Assembly (NCBI RefSeq): GCF_037176765.1 | Contig: NC_090023.1 | Span: 154,855,663-154,919,662 of the forward strand | DNA: 64,000 bases | Reading direction: 5' to 3' | From: Anolis sagrei | Taxonomy: Eukaryota > Chordata > Lepidosauria > Squamata > Anolidae | Part shown: in pieces, positions 44,401 to 52,554 of the stretch | Position numbering within the stretch: the first letter of the stretch is position 1 | How the letters are laid out: every line of letters starts with the position of its first letter | Made by a program: the position numbers and the translations under genes | Notes under the pieces: model-generated | What the model was told of the DNA's origin: nothing | Database searches by the model: none | The model's input: the letters and a program-made list of their open reading frames with translations, nothing else

Positions 44401-47055
44401 AAAGTGAGAAATACACAGAGAGAAAAACCTTGACTTCAACTCCCATCGTGCCCCGGGAGGGAACACAAGGCTCCTTCAATGCTTGCACTGTACATTTGCC
44501 TCAAGTGAGCATTGGGTGGGGGAGGACCTTTGGGAAGGGATGAAGAGGACTGCTAGGGAGGAAAACAAAGGAGGAGTTGCAGCTTTCCTGATTAGCGAGG
44601 TTGCTGGGCCCGTACACCACCACTTCCACCTCAGGTAGAGGGTTGCTCAGCCCCATTGGTTCCCATCATTAGCCCCCAGTAGCCAAAAAGTTCCAGCTGC
44701 TGTGATCTGTTTTGGGTAAAGTTTCGGCTGCCCCACACCAGGCTCATTTTCATGGATTTAGCAACAGAATTCACCAAATCATTTGAATCCGGTACACAAA
44801 AATCAAATGATACCCATCCCTAGTAAATATTGAGCATAATAGCAGAATAGACATGAGGAAGTTAGTATAAGGGGTCAGTGCATTTAATTAATCATCAAAA
44901 GGCTTTTAAAAATCCTAATTCATTTGTGGAGCTTGTTTCCAAAATGTATTAAATCCATTTGAACCAATTTGACTGGAATTGAAAAGAAACATGCTGAGGA
45001 TATGCATTCTTTAGCTATAATATGCAATTTTCCAAGCCCTATACAAAAGTGATTGAATACATTTTCATAGTTGTGATATTCTCATCCTAGCCAACAATGT
45101 ACTGCCACCTATAACTCATTTTTGTTTCTTTTCATTCTTAATTTGGTATCATTTAGAAACATGATTCTGTTAGAAGGGAAAATAAACTGATGGGTTTATG
45201 AGCTCATCCATGTTACCTACTTAAACTGTAGCTGGTCCAGAGTATCAATACTCTAGCCTGGCTATGGGGTTGGCTACACTATCCATCTCCATCCTACATT
45301 AGTGGCGAACAGTGTCTAGCGAAAACCCTGCATGGAAAGCTTTAGTTGACAAAGTTAGAAAATGCATCAGTAATTTCAATACCTTTGTGTTTATCCCTGT
45401 ACTGCATTTGGTGCAGAATTTTGGCTTTTCCCTGACTTTGGCTAATATGAGCCATTGCGTGCCTGTTGGAGAGATGTTTGGTTACACCTCAGTAGTCAGA
45501 TGTGAATTGATCATATCATTTGCCAAGAATCTTCTGAGATCCTCCAGGCATCTCACCAGAAGAAGTTATGTCTAGTTATGGGGGAATCGCAATCTACAGT
45601 ATAGAGTAGCAGCTCTATAGTCAATCCACCGGGAGAGGGGTGTGCTTGTGTTGTTCAGTGCAGAAGCAGGAAGGGTATGCCAAACTCTGCATAACAATAT
45701 ATATGTATAGCCATGTCATTTATTTATTTATTTATTTATTTGATGCATTTATTAACCGCCATTCTCAGCCCTTTAGGGCGACTCATGGCGGTGTACAACA
45801 CATATAAAAAGGCAATTTACAAAAAGGCAATTACAACAACATATTAACAATACAACAATTACAAAGTTACACTAAATCCGCTTCGTCTCATAGTAGAATC
45901 ATAACCAATCTCATATTCCTTGTTCCATTCCAGTCATCTTACCACATTGTTATAGCACTTAATTAAATGCCTTCTCGAACAGCCATGTCTTAAGGCTTTT
46001 TCGGAAGGACATAAGGGAGGGCGCCTGTCTGATGTCTGCAGGGAGAGTGTTCCACAGCCGGGGGGCCACCACCGAGAAGGCCCTCTCTCTCGTCCCCGCC
46101 AGGCGTGCCTGTGAGGCAGGCGGGATCGAGAGAAGGGCCTCCCCAGACGATCTCAAGGTCCTCGTGGGCTCGTAGGCCAAGATGCGGTCCGAAAGGTATT
46201 TTGGGCCGGAGCCGTTTAGGGCTTTGTAGGCCAAAACCAGCACCTTAAATTGGGTCCGGTAGCAAATCGGCAGCCAGTGGAGCTGGGACAACAAGGGCGT
46301 TGTGTGCTCCCTGCCTCCCGCTCCAGTTAGTAACATGGCTGCCGCGCGCTGAACCAGCTGAAGCTTCCAGGCCGTCTTCAAGGGCAGCCCCACGTAGAGA
46401 GCGTTGCAGTAGTCAAGGCGGGATGTGACCAGAGCGTGTACCACCGTGGCCAAGTCAGACTTCCCGAGATACGGGCGCAGCTGGCGCACGAGCCTGAGCT
46501 GTGCAAATGCTCCCCTGGTCACCGCTGAAACCTGGGGATCCAGGCTCAACGATGAGTCCAGGGTCACACCCAAGCTGCGAACCTGCGCCTTCAAGGGGAG
46601 TGTGACCCCATCCAGCACAGGCTGTAACCCTATAGCTGGCATCTCTTATTAAAATGTTTTCCAACATTTTTGTTTCAGTTGCAGCATTCCCAGGAGGCCG
46701 AATTGTTGGTAACAAAGTGTTTATAACCAGTGGCTATGAAGGCAACTTTGATGATCTGAAGCAGAGGTGTCAGCAAGCAGGTGGCCAGTTGGCTTCCCCC
46801 AGGAATTCAGCTGAGAACACAGCAATTAAAGACATTGTTGTTCTCTATCAGAAATCAGCATTTCTAGGAATAACTGACATCCAGACAGAGGGGACATTTA
46901 GATACTTGAATGGTGAGACCATTGTTTATTCCAACTGGCAGACAGGAGAGCCCAATAATGATCACAATCAGGAGGACTGTGTTGAAGTCTATGTGAGTGG
47001 CAAATGGAATGACAAATCCTGTGGGGAAAAGAAGCTAATAATCTGTGAATTTTAG
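27072..47055 (+). CDS. SFTPD: Pulmonary surfactant-associated protein D (SP-D)
   Basis: Seven coding exons: 27072-27273, 31356-31472, 34425-34532, 41884-42000, 43072-43188, 43884-43967 and 46679-47055. All have GT..AG introns in phase 1, giving 373 aa (human SP-D has 375). Residues 1-17 or so are a signal peptide; C36 and C41 (ACSLVVC) match the multimer-forming cysteines of human SP-D. Residues 47-220 are 58 uninterrupted Gly-X-Y triplets, four exons of 117, 108, 117 and 117 nt supplying most of them. A neck coiled coil spans 221-248 and the C-type lectin domain 249-373. E339, N341 (EPN, mannose-type), E347, N359 and D360 form the calcium/sugar site. SP-D is a secreted innate-defence lectin of lung lining and other mucosa. 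Introns are laden with transposons, yet every exon is open and every splice site usable. Confidence 0.96.
27482..27888 (-). mobile_element. Penelope-like element 3' region with inverted ends
   Basis: Starts GGTTGTTGTGAGTTTTC and GAGCTGTATGGCCA, ends TGGCCATACAGTCTGGAAAA and CTCACAGCAACACAGTGATT, so the two ends are inverted copies. Between them lie TTTATATATCTGTGGAATGT, CCACCTTGATTAGTATTTAA and GGGGCAATCCTTTGTTGG. The order fits a minus-strand 3' UTR of the same family as the copy at 62980. Confidence 0.6.
28205..28540 (-). mobile_element. LINE 3' tail plus duplicated AT-rich palindrome
   Basis: A TTTA/TCTA microsatellite at 28208-28247 leads into ATGCCACCCTTCTCACCCC, GGGACTCAGAGCAACTTACA, an inverted L2-like 3' UTR. 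Beyond it, a block GCATAGTACAATATCAGTAT...CTATATTGTACTATACCA occurs twice (about 28335 and 28486). Each block is itself near-palindromic. Confidence 0.55.
28604..28800 (-). mobile_element. Old MIR/CORE-like SINE, minus strand
   Basis: TGCTGCTGTTGGGTGCCTTC, AAGTAATTTCCTATGG, CGACTTGCCCAGAATCGATC and GAGCAGGGATTCCAACCC follow the pattern of a common amniote tRNA-headed SINE whose B-box region (GGATTCGAACCC) is at the right end. It is well diverged, so old. Confidence 0.55.
28801..29519. other. SFTPD intron, unassigned sequence
   Basis: AT-rich sequence without recognised features, up to the 5-bp duplication AAAAG at 29515-29519 that borders the solo LTR. Confidence 0.35.
29520..30312 (+). mobile_element. 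Solo LTR of an LTR retroelement
   Basis: A 793-nt unit beginning TGTGGTGGTACGG and ending GCGACAGAACA, flanked by a perfect 5-bp duplication AAAAG (29515-29519 and 30313-30317). TG...CA ends and an AATAAA near 30162 fit an LTR left by recombination between two LTRs. Family not identified; a 5-bp duplication suits Ty3/Gypsy or some endogenous retroviruses. Age cannot be read from a single LTR. Confidence 0.75.
30313..31059. other. SFTPD intron, unassigned sequence
   Basis: No repeat family or exon recognised. Confidence 0.3.
31060..31258 (+). mobile_element. L2-clade LINE 3' UTR and tail
   Basis: GTGGCATTGTAACGGTGCCC, GTAAGCTGTCCTGAGTCCCC, TTTGGGGGTTGAGAAG and an (AAAT)n tail to 31258. It lies about 100 nt before SFTPD's second coding exon. 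Confidence 0.7.
31680..31799 (+). mobile_element. L2-like LINE 3' tail
   Basis: GTAAGTCGCCCCAAGTCCC, TTCGGGGAGATGGAGGCAGG and a GTTGCTGCTGTTGTTGTT end. It meets the minus-strand R4-like element tail to tail at about 31800. Confidence 0.6.
31800..32418 (-). mobile_element. R4/Dong-like LINE 3' end, minus strand
   Basis: Minus-strand frames at 32061-32291 and 31815-32073 give [38 protein letters not shown], then [39 protein letters not shown]. This is the C-terminal domain (FQIQTDK..NQPDIVVVDK, VVPVVIGALG, VLGTAKILRR) that I associate with R4/Dong-type elements. Several frame changes are present, and the tail is AAT-rich. Confidence 0.65.
32419..34424. other. SFTPD intron, mostly unassigned
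   Basis: Includes an (ATT)n tract at 32419-32450 and a (GGGA)n tract at 33347-33378. The rest shows no exon or repeat I can name. Its right end is the acceptor of the 108-nt collagen exon. Confidence 0.4.
34696..35010 (-). mobile_element. LINE C-terminal fragment, minus strand
   Basis: Read on the minus strand this matches the copy at 50086: a Cys/His-poor remnant of a terminal domain, [32 protein letters not shown]-stop (ending at 34827), then a short UTR and a TTTA tail at 34707-34729. The clade of this LINE is not certain. Confidence 0.6.
35220..35390. repeat. Repeat remnants: possible MITE end and L2 tail
   Basis: GTAGTGTCAGAGTAGATGGG matches the MITE-like ends at 15210 and 42730. It is followed by AAGCCACCTTGAGTCACC and GCTATAAATGTCGTAAATAA, a worn LINE 3' end. 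Confidence 0.45.
35575..36575 (+). repeat. 5' LTR
   Basis: 1001 nt, identical by eye to the 3' LTR. An AATAAA lies near 36278. Its last 130 nt hold three diverged copies of a TTGGTGGCA...GGATTAA-like unit resembling the start of the internal region. Confidence 0.92.
36669..39251 (+). CDS. Gag-protease-like frame of the LTR element
   Basis: An 860-aa frame of transposon, not host, origin. An N-terminal Glu/Arg-rich coiled coil covers about residues 40-100. A capsid region follows, with a SCAN-like stretch at about 180-270 ([20 protein letters not shown]). A zinc knuckle [14 protein letters not shown] starts at 335, and a protease-like segment (RDTGSEI) lies near 416. The C-terminal 400 or so residues are charged and unassigned, ending in a very basic Lys-rich patch. 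SCAN domains of vertebrate zinc-finger proteins are thought to derive from Gmr1-like gag, which explains the likeness. Confidence 0.88.
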   Translation: MATRRQRKLAEEREGDIGESSSSESETEAVPMSEMAFKYKLEMKRLEMEREAKQREFEERQRERELEMEERQREREREQELELKRMEFELEKQRLALAQTSSVVQEGRSGVDTPDLTKKFPKFTKGDDPEKFLISFERCCRDFGLAKDKWMIYLRPQINEKLLQIYGQMPEESCRDYDLFKKQVQQEYRLTPEYYRFKFRTLKKDKTQSFAQVASRLSQLFDSWIKTSEVENYHQLRELLKLEQFFQLVPYEIRWVIQDRKPSTIVEAAGMADQITTLKEGFKGEDLPNDKRINRQPFYSQQKHPQQEKGADIENTPYRRQSVIRPTAPEVKRRCYLCGEWNHLKYQCPLLRKEKTTLFVNKMKETPRAEADTVPKESSSSEPQEKQCLFILSGSPSKDYLETISIDHKDRKALRDTGSEICIAHPEIIPQRFQQPTSEVRLKGLGPAIPTPVVTLPIEYKGWKGVWDFAVSPDIPYQCLIGNDLAEEIKYCKMAYGEKECNNESPEQKALCFAIQQDGDEKPESSTTVAELIKKTGGVREIQQEQRAEEQPYRFIAEDGVPNIKSEVYSQKRPCKRGTSPAAEPIPVADYLRASEESIETIGLERQVINSEEKEESLTLKDVFPSAPHKEITSAELFDKDNKLKVKEKAKGKQTLDVTVEADASSEYPGVFCETKIHTSEEKVNRKRRFGHVSEERSPLSLNGEERENKSQADRLTRKLIYTDYIGDDKKKKLQFLALEVCPDSSDELAMKKDNIRVRSSKDSEFSSVPRKDARGIPDYSPQPDASWKQAIVQALKIDGNRTVPDNWKVRQKKKPKKKKRRSGRKKLKDHHKETLLWTVGPIQPRLCLNHGTLDTKTCQ
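39837..40837 (+). repeat. 3' LTR
   Basis: 1001 nt, direct repeat of 35575-36575 with no difference seen by eye; followed at once by the target duplication AGTGC. Confidence 0.92.
40843..41883. other. SFTPD intron, unassigned apart from a (CAA)n tract
   Basis: A (CAA)n microsatellite lies at 41149-41174. Near 41458-41500, the words [12 protein letters not shown] suggest a worn LINE fragment. Nothing else recognised up to the acceptor at 41883. Confidence 0.4.
42303..42510 (-). mobile_element. RTE/BovB-like LINE fragment, minus strand
   Basis: Inverted words CTTTCCTCACCAAACATTAT, TTCTAGCAAATCATGTC and GGTATGGCTGAAGTACAGCA match the 3' part of BovB-type LINEs as I recall it. It appears to continue at 42746 after an inserted repeat. 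Confidence 0.5.
42511..42745. mobile_element. Putative MITE inserted in the BovB fragment
   Basis: The ends carry TCCATCTACATTGCAGG and CTACAGTGTAGAAGCACCC; the interior has GTGGGATTTGTAGTTTGGTG, CAGCACTCTTTGGCAGAG and CATGGCAGTTTAAGTGG. These words form a repeat family common in anole DNA from memory. It separates two halves of a BovB-like fragment, so it arrived later. Confidence 0.55.
42746..43030 (-). mobile_element. RTE/BovB-like LINE fragment, minus strand
   Basis: The minus-strand frame 42789-42986 reads [40 protein letters not shown] and [12 protein letters not shown]. This follows the BovB pattern (TKVRLVKAMVFPVVMYGCES, RIDAFELWCWRRLL). The copy is short and diverged, and lies immediately before the acceptor of SFTPD's last collagen exon. 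Confidence 0.65.
43189..43883. other. SFTPD intron with a TG tract
   Basis: A (TG)n run at 43738-43760 and a G run follow each other before the neck exon. Nothing else recognised. Confidence 0.4.
43976..44822. mobile_element. hAT transposon abutting the SFTPD neck-exon donor
   Basis: An 847-nt element starting TAGGGATGTGCAGTTTGG and ending AATGATACCCATCCCTA, with a perfect 8-bp target duplication GTAAATAT (43968-43975, 44823-44830). The left duplication is exactly the first eight bases of the SFTPD intron, including the GT donor. No transposase frame. Its TAGG..CCTA ends resemble the element at 55358. Confidence 0.88.
44831..45719. other. SFTPD last intron, unassigned sequence
   Basis: No exon or named repeat seen. 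Confidence 0.35.
45720..46648 (-). mobile_element. L2-clade LINE, well preserved 3' portion, minus strand
   Basis: An unbroken 227-codon frame (46642 to 45959) covers the end of the L2 reverse-transcriptase [77 protein letters not shown] and [19 protein letters not shown]. It ends [11 protein letters not shown]-stop. A 3' UTR and (ATAA)n tail reach 45720. The intact frame suggests a young copy. Its truncated 5' end lies only about 30 nt from the acceptor of SFTPD's lectin exon. Confidence 0.9.
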
Positions 47056-47436
47056 ACCAGCCATCATAATATGTCCAGGCTATAGGCCCACAAATTTTAA
47101 TCACCTTTTTATCCATAGGAATTAAGATAAAATAATCACCAGTTTATTCATCTTCACAAAGTTTTTGTGAAGTGAGTTGTTGGTATATCTGCATGATTAA
47201 TATAGCCAATGATGACTACAACAGTAGTAATACTCATCCATGCACAAATCCGGAAAACTGAAGAAATTCCAAAAATGGGAATTTGGATAATTGAAACAAT
47301 TGAGATGGTACAAATGCATAAGCTAACCATGTTTCTGAGAAGAAAAACAATCAAAGGCATTATAGCAAATTGGGAACTTTTCATCATTTTTTTCTGAAAG
47401 ATTTTTAAAGTTATTTGATAAAAAAATTAAATTTAA

Positions 47437-47442
47437 AATAAA
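47437..47442 (+). terminator. SFTPD: Likely SFTPD poly(A) signal
   Basis: AATAAA about 382 nt after the stop codon. A second candidate lies near 47477. Which one is used cannot be told from sequence. Confidence 0.5.
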
Positions 47443-47612
47443 TATTTAAAAATTACTATAAAAGTTGGAGGGTTAATAAAACAATATGTACCAGTAGGGA
47501 TTTGGATTAATCATATGCATAACCGTCTAGTGAGAGAGTAGGAAGTTACTTTATTTTTAAAAATCTGTTAGGATAAGTATATATTTAGTTAATTAAATGA
47601 TTACTTGTATAC

Positions 47613-48377
47613 CAGTGTTTCTCAACCTGGGGGTCAGGACCCCTGAGGGGGTCGCGAAGGGGTGTCAGAGGGGTCGCCAAAGACCATCAGAAAACACAGT
47701 ATTTTCTGATGGTCATGGGGATTCCATGTGGGAAGTTTGAGCCAATTCAATCGTTGGTGGAGTTCAGAATGTTCTTTGATTGTAATGAACTATAAATCCC
47801 AGCAACTACAACTCCCAAAAGTCAAGGTCTATTTTCCCCAAGCTCCACCAGTGTTCACATTTGCGCATATTGAGTATTTGTGCCAAGTTTGGTCCAGATC
47901 CACCATTGTGTGAGTCCACAGTGCTCTCTGGATATAGGTGAACTACAACTCCCAAACTCAAGGTCAATACCCACCAAACCCTTCCAGTGTTTTCTGTTGG
48001 TCGTGAGTGTTCTGTGTGTCAAGTTTGGTTCAATTCTATCATTGATAGAGTTCAAAATGCTTCAAATCCATCACTGGTGGAGTTCAGAATGCTCTTTGAT
48101 TATAGGTGAACTATAAATCCCAGCAACTCCCAAATTACAAAATCAATCCTCCCCCAACCCCACTAGCATTTACATGTGGTTGCATTGGGTATTTGTGCCA
48201 AATTTGGTCCAGTGAATGAAAATACATCTTGCATATCAGATATTTACATTATGATTTATAACAGTAGTAAAATGACTGTTATGAAGTAGCAACGAAAACA
48301 ATATTATGGTTGGGGGTTACCACAACATGAGGGACTGTATTAAGGGGTCACGGCATTAGGAAGGTTGAGAACCACTG
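47613..48377 (-). mobile_element. SPIN-type hAT transposon (non-autonomous)
   Basis: A 765-nt element with ends CAGTGTTTCTCAACCTGGGG and ...GGTTGAGAACCACTG and a perfect 8-bp target duplication TTGTATAC (47605-47612, 48378-48385). Inverted, the right part reads CAGTGGTTCTCAACCTTCC, TAATGCCGTGACCCCTTAAT, the start of SPIN elements as I recall them. The interior has repeated CCATCACTGGTGGAGTTCAG-like units, and no transposase frame remains. Confidence 0.88.
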
Positions 48378-48385
48378 TTGTATAC

Positions 48386-48874
48386 ATTTTGTTAAAAAAT
48401 CATATATTTTGTAAGGTGTGTCTTTATGTGATATGTTTGTTATGCAAAATAAAATAAAAGTAATACAATCCAGCATTATTATAATATGTTCCTATATTCT
48501 TTAGTCTTGAGAAGTTGCAACAGCATGGTTACCAAGCCTAAATCTAATTTTTTTAAAAAAATCCAACAAAAATATTTCTATTGCATTAATGCTATCTTCA
48601 TACATCAATGCTTAGGTGCGTTCCATTGGTTTACTTTAGTTGGGACTAATTATTGAACTAAACTTAAATTATTTTTGGATGAAAGAGGACTGAAATGAAA
48701 TTGCATTAGTTTTATAATTAATTGAAAAAGAGCAGCTCATTATAAGTATGCATCAACTCTCCAGAAGAGAAATTGTGCTCTGCCATACAGCACCATCTTG
48801 AGGAACCAGGAAGAACATCAGCAAGGGGCTTGGAAGGACGAGGCAACACTTGCTTGTTGTGAGATGCCTCTGAC
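48386..48874. other. Intergenic stretch, nothing recognised
   Basis: AT-rich, short chance frames only. Confidence 0.35.
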
Positions 48875-49821
48875 CTCAGCTCCTAGTGCAGAGGACTGGC
48901 TCTTCACAGACTGAAGGTCTAACTAAAAGCAAGGTCTGGATTCTCAGCAAAACACTGGCTTACCTCCAGAGGCTGGGGGACAAAAGGAGGACGCGTTGTG
49001 GGTGTGGGGCTGGGACCAAAGGGGCAACACCGAAGGGGTGATATCGAAAGGGGTTCACTCAATTGGGGGACCCACTTTGGGCATGGCATGAGGGCAAGGA
49101 CCTGTCCTTCAAGTCTATTATTTTGTTTTTAACATCTGCCTACCCGATTTTATATAAAGTTGTTTTTATGTGCCATCTTTTAGCGCCCTCCCTCTCATGT
49201 GGGAAGGATGTGATTTCTACAGGAGGGAGTCACCAGATTCATGGGGAAGCAATTGCTGTCATACAGGGAAGGGGAAGATGCAGAAGGAGCAAACAGTCTC
49301 ATTACCAACAAAATGGGGACTGAAATAGAGTACTTATTGCTCCCAAACATTGTCCTATATCACATTCCCAAGGAATCCAGGACGGCGTCCTCCCTGCTGT
49401 CCTTCCGGCAGTAGGTTAAATCCTTTTTATTTAGACAGGATTTAAAATATGAAGGTGATTAAGACCATTTCAGGGGGTGCTGTGGTTCTGAAATTTAAAT
49501 TTGTTTTAATGATTTTGAACTGGGAATTTTAAAATACTATTTATACTTAATCCTGTTTTATTGTTCTTTTATTTGTAGATTTTAAATGGCTATGCTGATG
49601 CTTTTATGTTAAGCATCTTTGAGTCCTTTGCAGGGGAGATAAACTGGGGTATAAATTATTATTGTTGTGTTGCCCCTTTGGTCCCAGCCCCACACCCACA
49701 GGCGTCCTCCTTTTGTCCCCCAGCCTCTGGAGGTAAGCCAGTGTTTTGCTGAGAATCCAGACCTTGCATTTAGTTAGACCTTCAGTCTGCAAAGAGCCAG
49801 TCCTCTGCACTAGGAGCTGAG
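48875..49821. repeat. Long inverted repeat, about 155-nt arms
   Basis: The left arm 48875-49030 and right arm 49667-49821 are near-perfect reverse complements, with only a handful of differences by eye. Outer ends read CTCAGCTCCTAGTGCAGAGG and its complement; inner ends read GGGGCAACAC and its complement. About 636 nt lies between, including a worn LINE-like 3' end (AGCATCTTTGAGTCC...GGGGTATAAATTATTATT). No target duplication was found. It may be a foldback transposon or an inverted duplication. Confidence 0.8.
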
Positions 49822-49822
49822 A

Positions 49823-50056
49823 AGAACTTCCTGACTGTGAGAGCCGTTCAGCAGTGGAACTCTCTGCCCCAGAGTGTGGTGGAGGCTCCTTCTTTGGAAG
49901 CTTTTAAACCGAGGCTGGATGGCCATCTGCTAGGGGTGATTTGAATGCCATATTCCTGCTTCTTGGCAGGGGGTTGGACTGGATGGCCCATGAGGTCTCT
50001 TCCAACTCTTTGATTCTATGATTCTATGATTCTATGATTCTATGATTCTATGATTA
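49823..50056 (+). mobile_element. CR1 LINE 3' end
   Basis: AAGAACTTCCTGACTGTGAG, AGCAGTGGAACTCTCTGCCC, GGAGGCTCCTTCTTTGGAAG and GGGGGTTGGACTGGATGGCC lead to five copies of the octamer TGATTCTA. It abuts the long inverted repeat and is followed by an (ATT)n tract at 50053-50077. Confidence 0.9.
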
Positions 50057-50085
50057 TTATTATTATTATTATTATTCCACCTGAC

Positions 50086-50650
50086 ATCTGCAGGGAAGTA
50101 GCAACCAATAGTGAAAGGACCAAGGGAGAGACATCTCCAGCTCATCCCCTGTTTGGGTATCAGCCAGCATGCCAAAGACTTAAATCAAGAAATAGTTTTC
50201 TAAGATCTACAGAGACACTCGCTGGAACACCTCAGTAAGCGAGAGTCCAAAAGTGGCAGGCTAAAACTCAGAACCTCAATCAATGGCTGATACCAAATGA
50301 GAGACTCCTCCCTGGGCACACAGAAAACTGGGTGACTTGGAAGGCGCTGAACAGACTGCACTCTGGTACCACGAGATGCAGAGCCAACCTTCAGAAATGG
50401 GGCTACAAAGTGGAATCCATGACATGCGAGTGTGGAGAAGAGCAAACTACAGACCACCTGCTGCAATGCAACCTGAGCCCCGCTACATGCACAATGGAGG
50501 ACCTTCTTGCAGCTACACCAGAGGCACTCCAAGTGGCCAGCTACTGGTCAAAGGACATTTAATCAACTACCAAGCTTGCAAACTTTGTGCTTTGTTTGTT
50601 TGTTTGTTAAAAATGCAATACAACTGTTTGGTTTGCTCCTGATACGATAA

Positions 50651-50698
<48 letters not shown>
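50086..50698 (+). mobile_element. LINE ORF2 C-terminal region with Cys-rich motif
   Basis: The frame 50332-50562 and the sequence before it read [60 protein letters not shown], then ...SYWSKDI-stop. A C-E-C-G...H-L-L-Q-C zinc-like motif of LINE C-termini is visible. The UTR ends with GATACGATAAATT and an (ATT)n tail at 50653-50698. The clade is uncertain; a minus-strand sister copy lies at 34696. Confidence 0.65.
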
Positions 50699-50699
<1 letters not shown>

Positions 50700-51383
50700 G
50701 ATCAATTACCCCAGCCCAGATGATTCGACATAATGTGTCCTATACAATGACTTCACATTGATGGGAAACTGCTTTGGTTATTTTTAGGTCAAGAGGGAGA
50801 AGAACAGTGAGTGGAGTTAGGACTTGAGCTTTGCCCTATACGTTTGCTATTGGTAGACCTAATGGGTGGGATCAAAAGCAGAAATGATTCTTTTTTTAGA
50901 AAAGGACAGAGAAATTAAAGAGTTACTCAAATGTGGCAATTTTCAATTGGAAAACTATAACTGGGCTCATAGAAGGCAAATTAGATCCTGCAAATAACAC
51001 TTTTTCGTGAAATCTGGTGTCTATTAGCAGCAAGGTAGGAAACAAACTGATCTGTTTATTTTTTAAAAGTATGCATTAATTTTACTTCATCTAAATTTTC
51101 ACCAGCCAATTGTAGATGAATCAGACAGCCATATGTCACAATTCTAGAAAGTGAGTTGGATCTGTAAATTCACCGTGCAATTTTGTATTTAAAAGTCCCC
51201 ATTTATCTCAATGGATCTTAGTTCTAAATATCCTAAAAGGTGTCAGATTGTTGACTTTGCTGCATAACTGACACATTTAAAGACAATCAAATATCAACAG
51301 TTGTTTTTTTTTACAAACACCCACAAAACATTGATCGTCCAGCACATTTGAAATGACATGCCTCCCTGTAGTTTTCATATAAA
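50699..51383. other. Intergenic stretch, nothing recognised
   Basis: No exon or named repeat. Confidence 0.35.
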
Positions 51384-51750
51384 CCTTTTCTGTGGTGGCC
51401 CCTCGGCTTTGGAATGCCCTCCCCATAGAGATAAGATCAGCCTCCTCGCTGATGGTATTTCGAAAAAGACTGAAGACATGGATGTTCGAACAAGCATTCG
51501 GCTAATCCGGTGCAATGAAATTGATGATCAAGGACTGGTAATCACAGACGATGAAATTGGATTATGATTTTAGTTAAGAGATGCATCGGTTTGTATTGGT
51601 GGCCCAATATTGTGTATTGTGTATGTGTTTTTATGCTTTTTAAACTGGATATTGTTGATTATTGTAGTGTTGTAAACCGCGTTGAGTCGCCAATGTAGGC
51701 TGAGAAATGGCGGTATACAAGCGCAGTAATAAATAAATAATAAATAAATA
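51384..51750 (+). mobile_element. L2-clade LINE 3' fragment
   Basis: Codons [28 protein letters not shown] (about 51386-51505) are followed by a 3' UTR with AACCGCGTTGAGTCGCC and GGCTGAGAAATGGCGGTATA and an (AAT/AAAT) tail. Subfamily near that of 1556. Confidence 0.75.
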
Positions 51751-52554
51751 TAATATGGAATTTACCTTTTCATACAAGATTTAAAAATGCATTTATCTTG
51801 GCACTAAAGTTCACCTATAACAGAGTTTTCATGACATGCTTCACTCACAGAATGGTTTTTAAAGCTAGATAAAAATTCTTTCACAAGCAGATTTCCAGAA
51901 ATGAAATTACATTGTGGCATTTTCTGTCTTCTTTTGGAAGTGACAGTGTCACTAACTGCAAACCTAGATCAATACAGATGTGAAGAGAAAGTAAATGCAT
52001 GACCTTTTGTTCTGGGGAATTTTTGAGTTGCCAGACAGAAAGGTGATCAAGGTACAGCTACACTAGGGTTATCGGGATGTTGTTTGTTAAAAAATTGGGC
52101 AATATATGTAGTAAATTTCCTGATTAGGGAGCAGATTTACTGGAAGTCCATTATGAGGAGAAAGTGAAAATAGTCATGTCAGGAACGACCCCCCTACCCT
52201 CCAAATCTAGAAACCTTCCTGAATCCTTTGTCCTGATACCACCTGCTCTTGTGAGTACCTCTCTTGTCTCGGTTGTGAGTTGAAGAGACAGATCTGTTGC
52301 CAATTCTTTAAAAAAACCCTAAAAGACCTTTGGGGCACAGCATAAAATAAGTTATTATCACTCATTCTTGTTTTGTTTTTGTTTTTAAAAAAACCTGCAA
52401 CTCATTAGCCAATTATTATGAGAAGTGAAAAATTCCAGTTTTGTATACTATCAATTTACCATAACTATCTTCAATGAAAGATAAATTCCATGTTTATTGA
52501 TCTATAATATTTTGTTTTAGATTTATTTGTTTTTGTTGTTGCTTTATTTTAGAC
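51751..52554. other. Intergenic stretch, nothing recognised
   Basis: No exon or named repeat. Confidence 0.35.

Noticed and set aside
45959-46642. 227-aa minus-strand frame as a host gene
   Set aside because: Its wording matches the C-terminus of L2 LINE ORFs found at least eight more times in the window, and it has the L2 3' UTR and tail.
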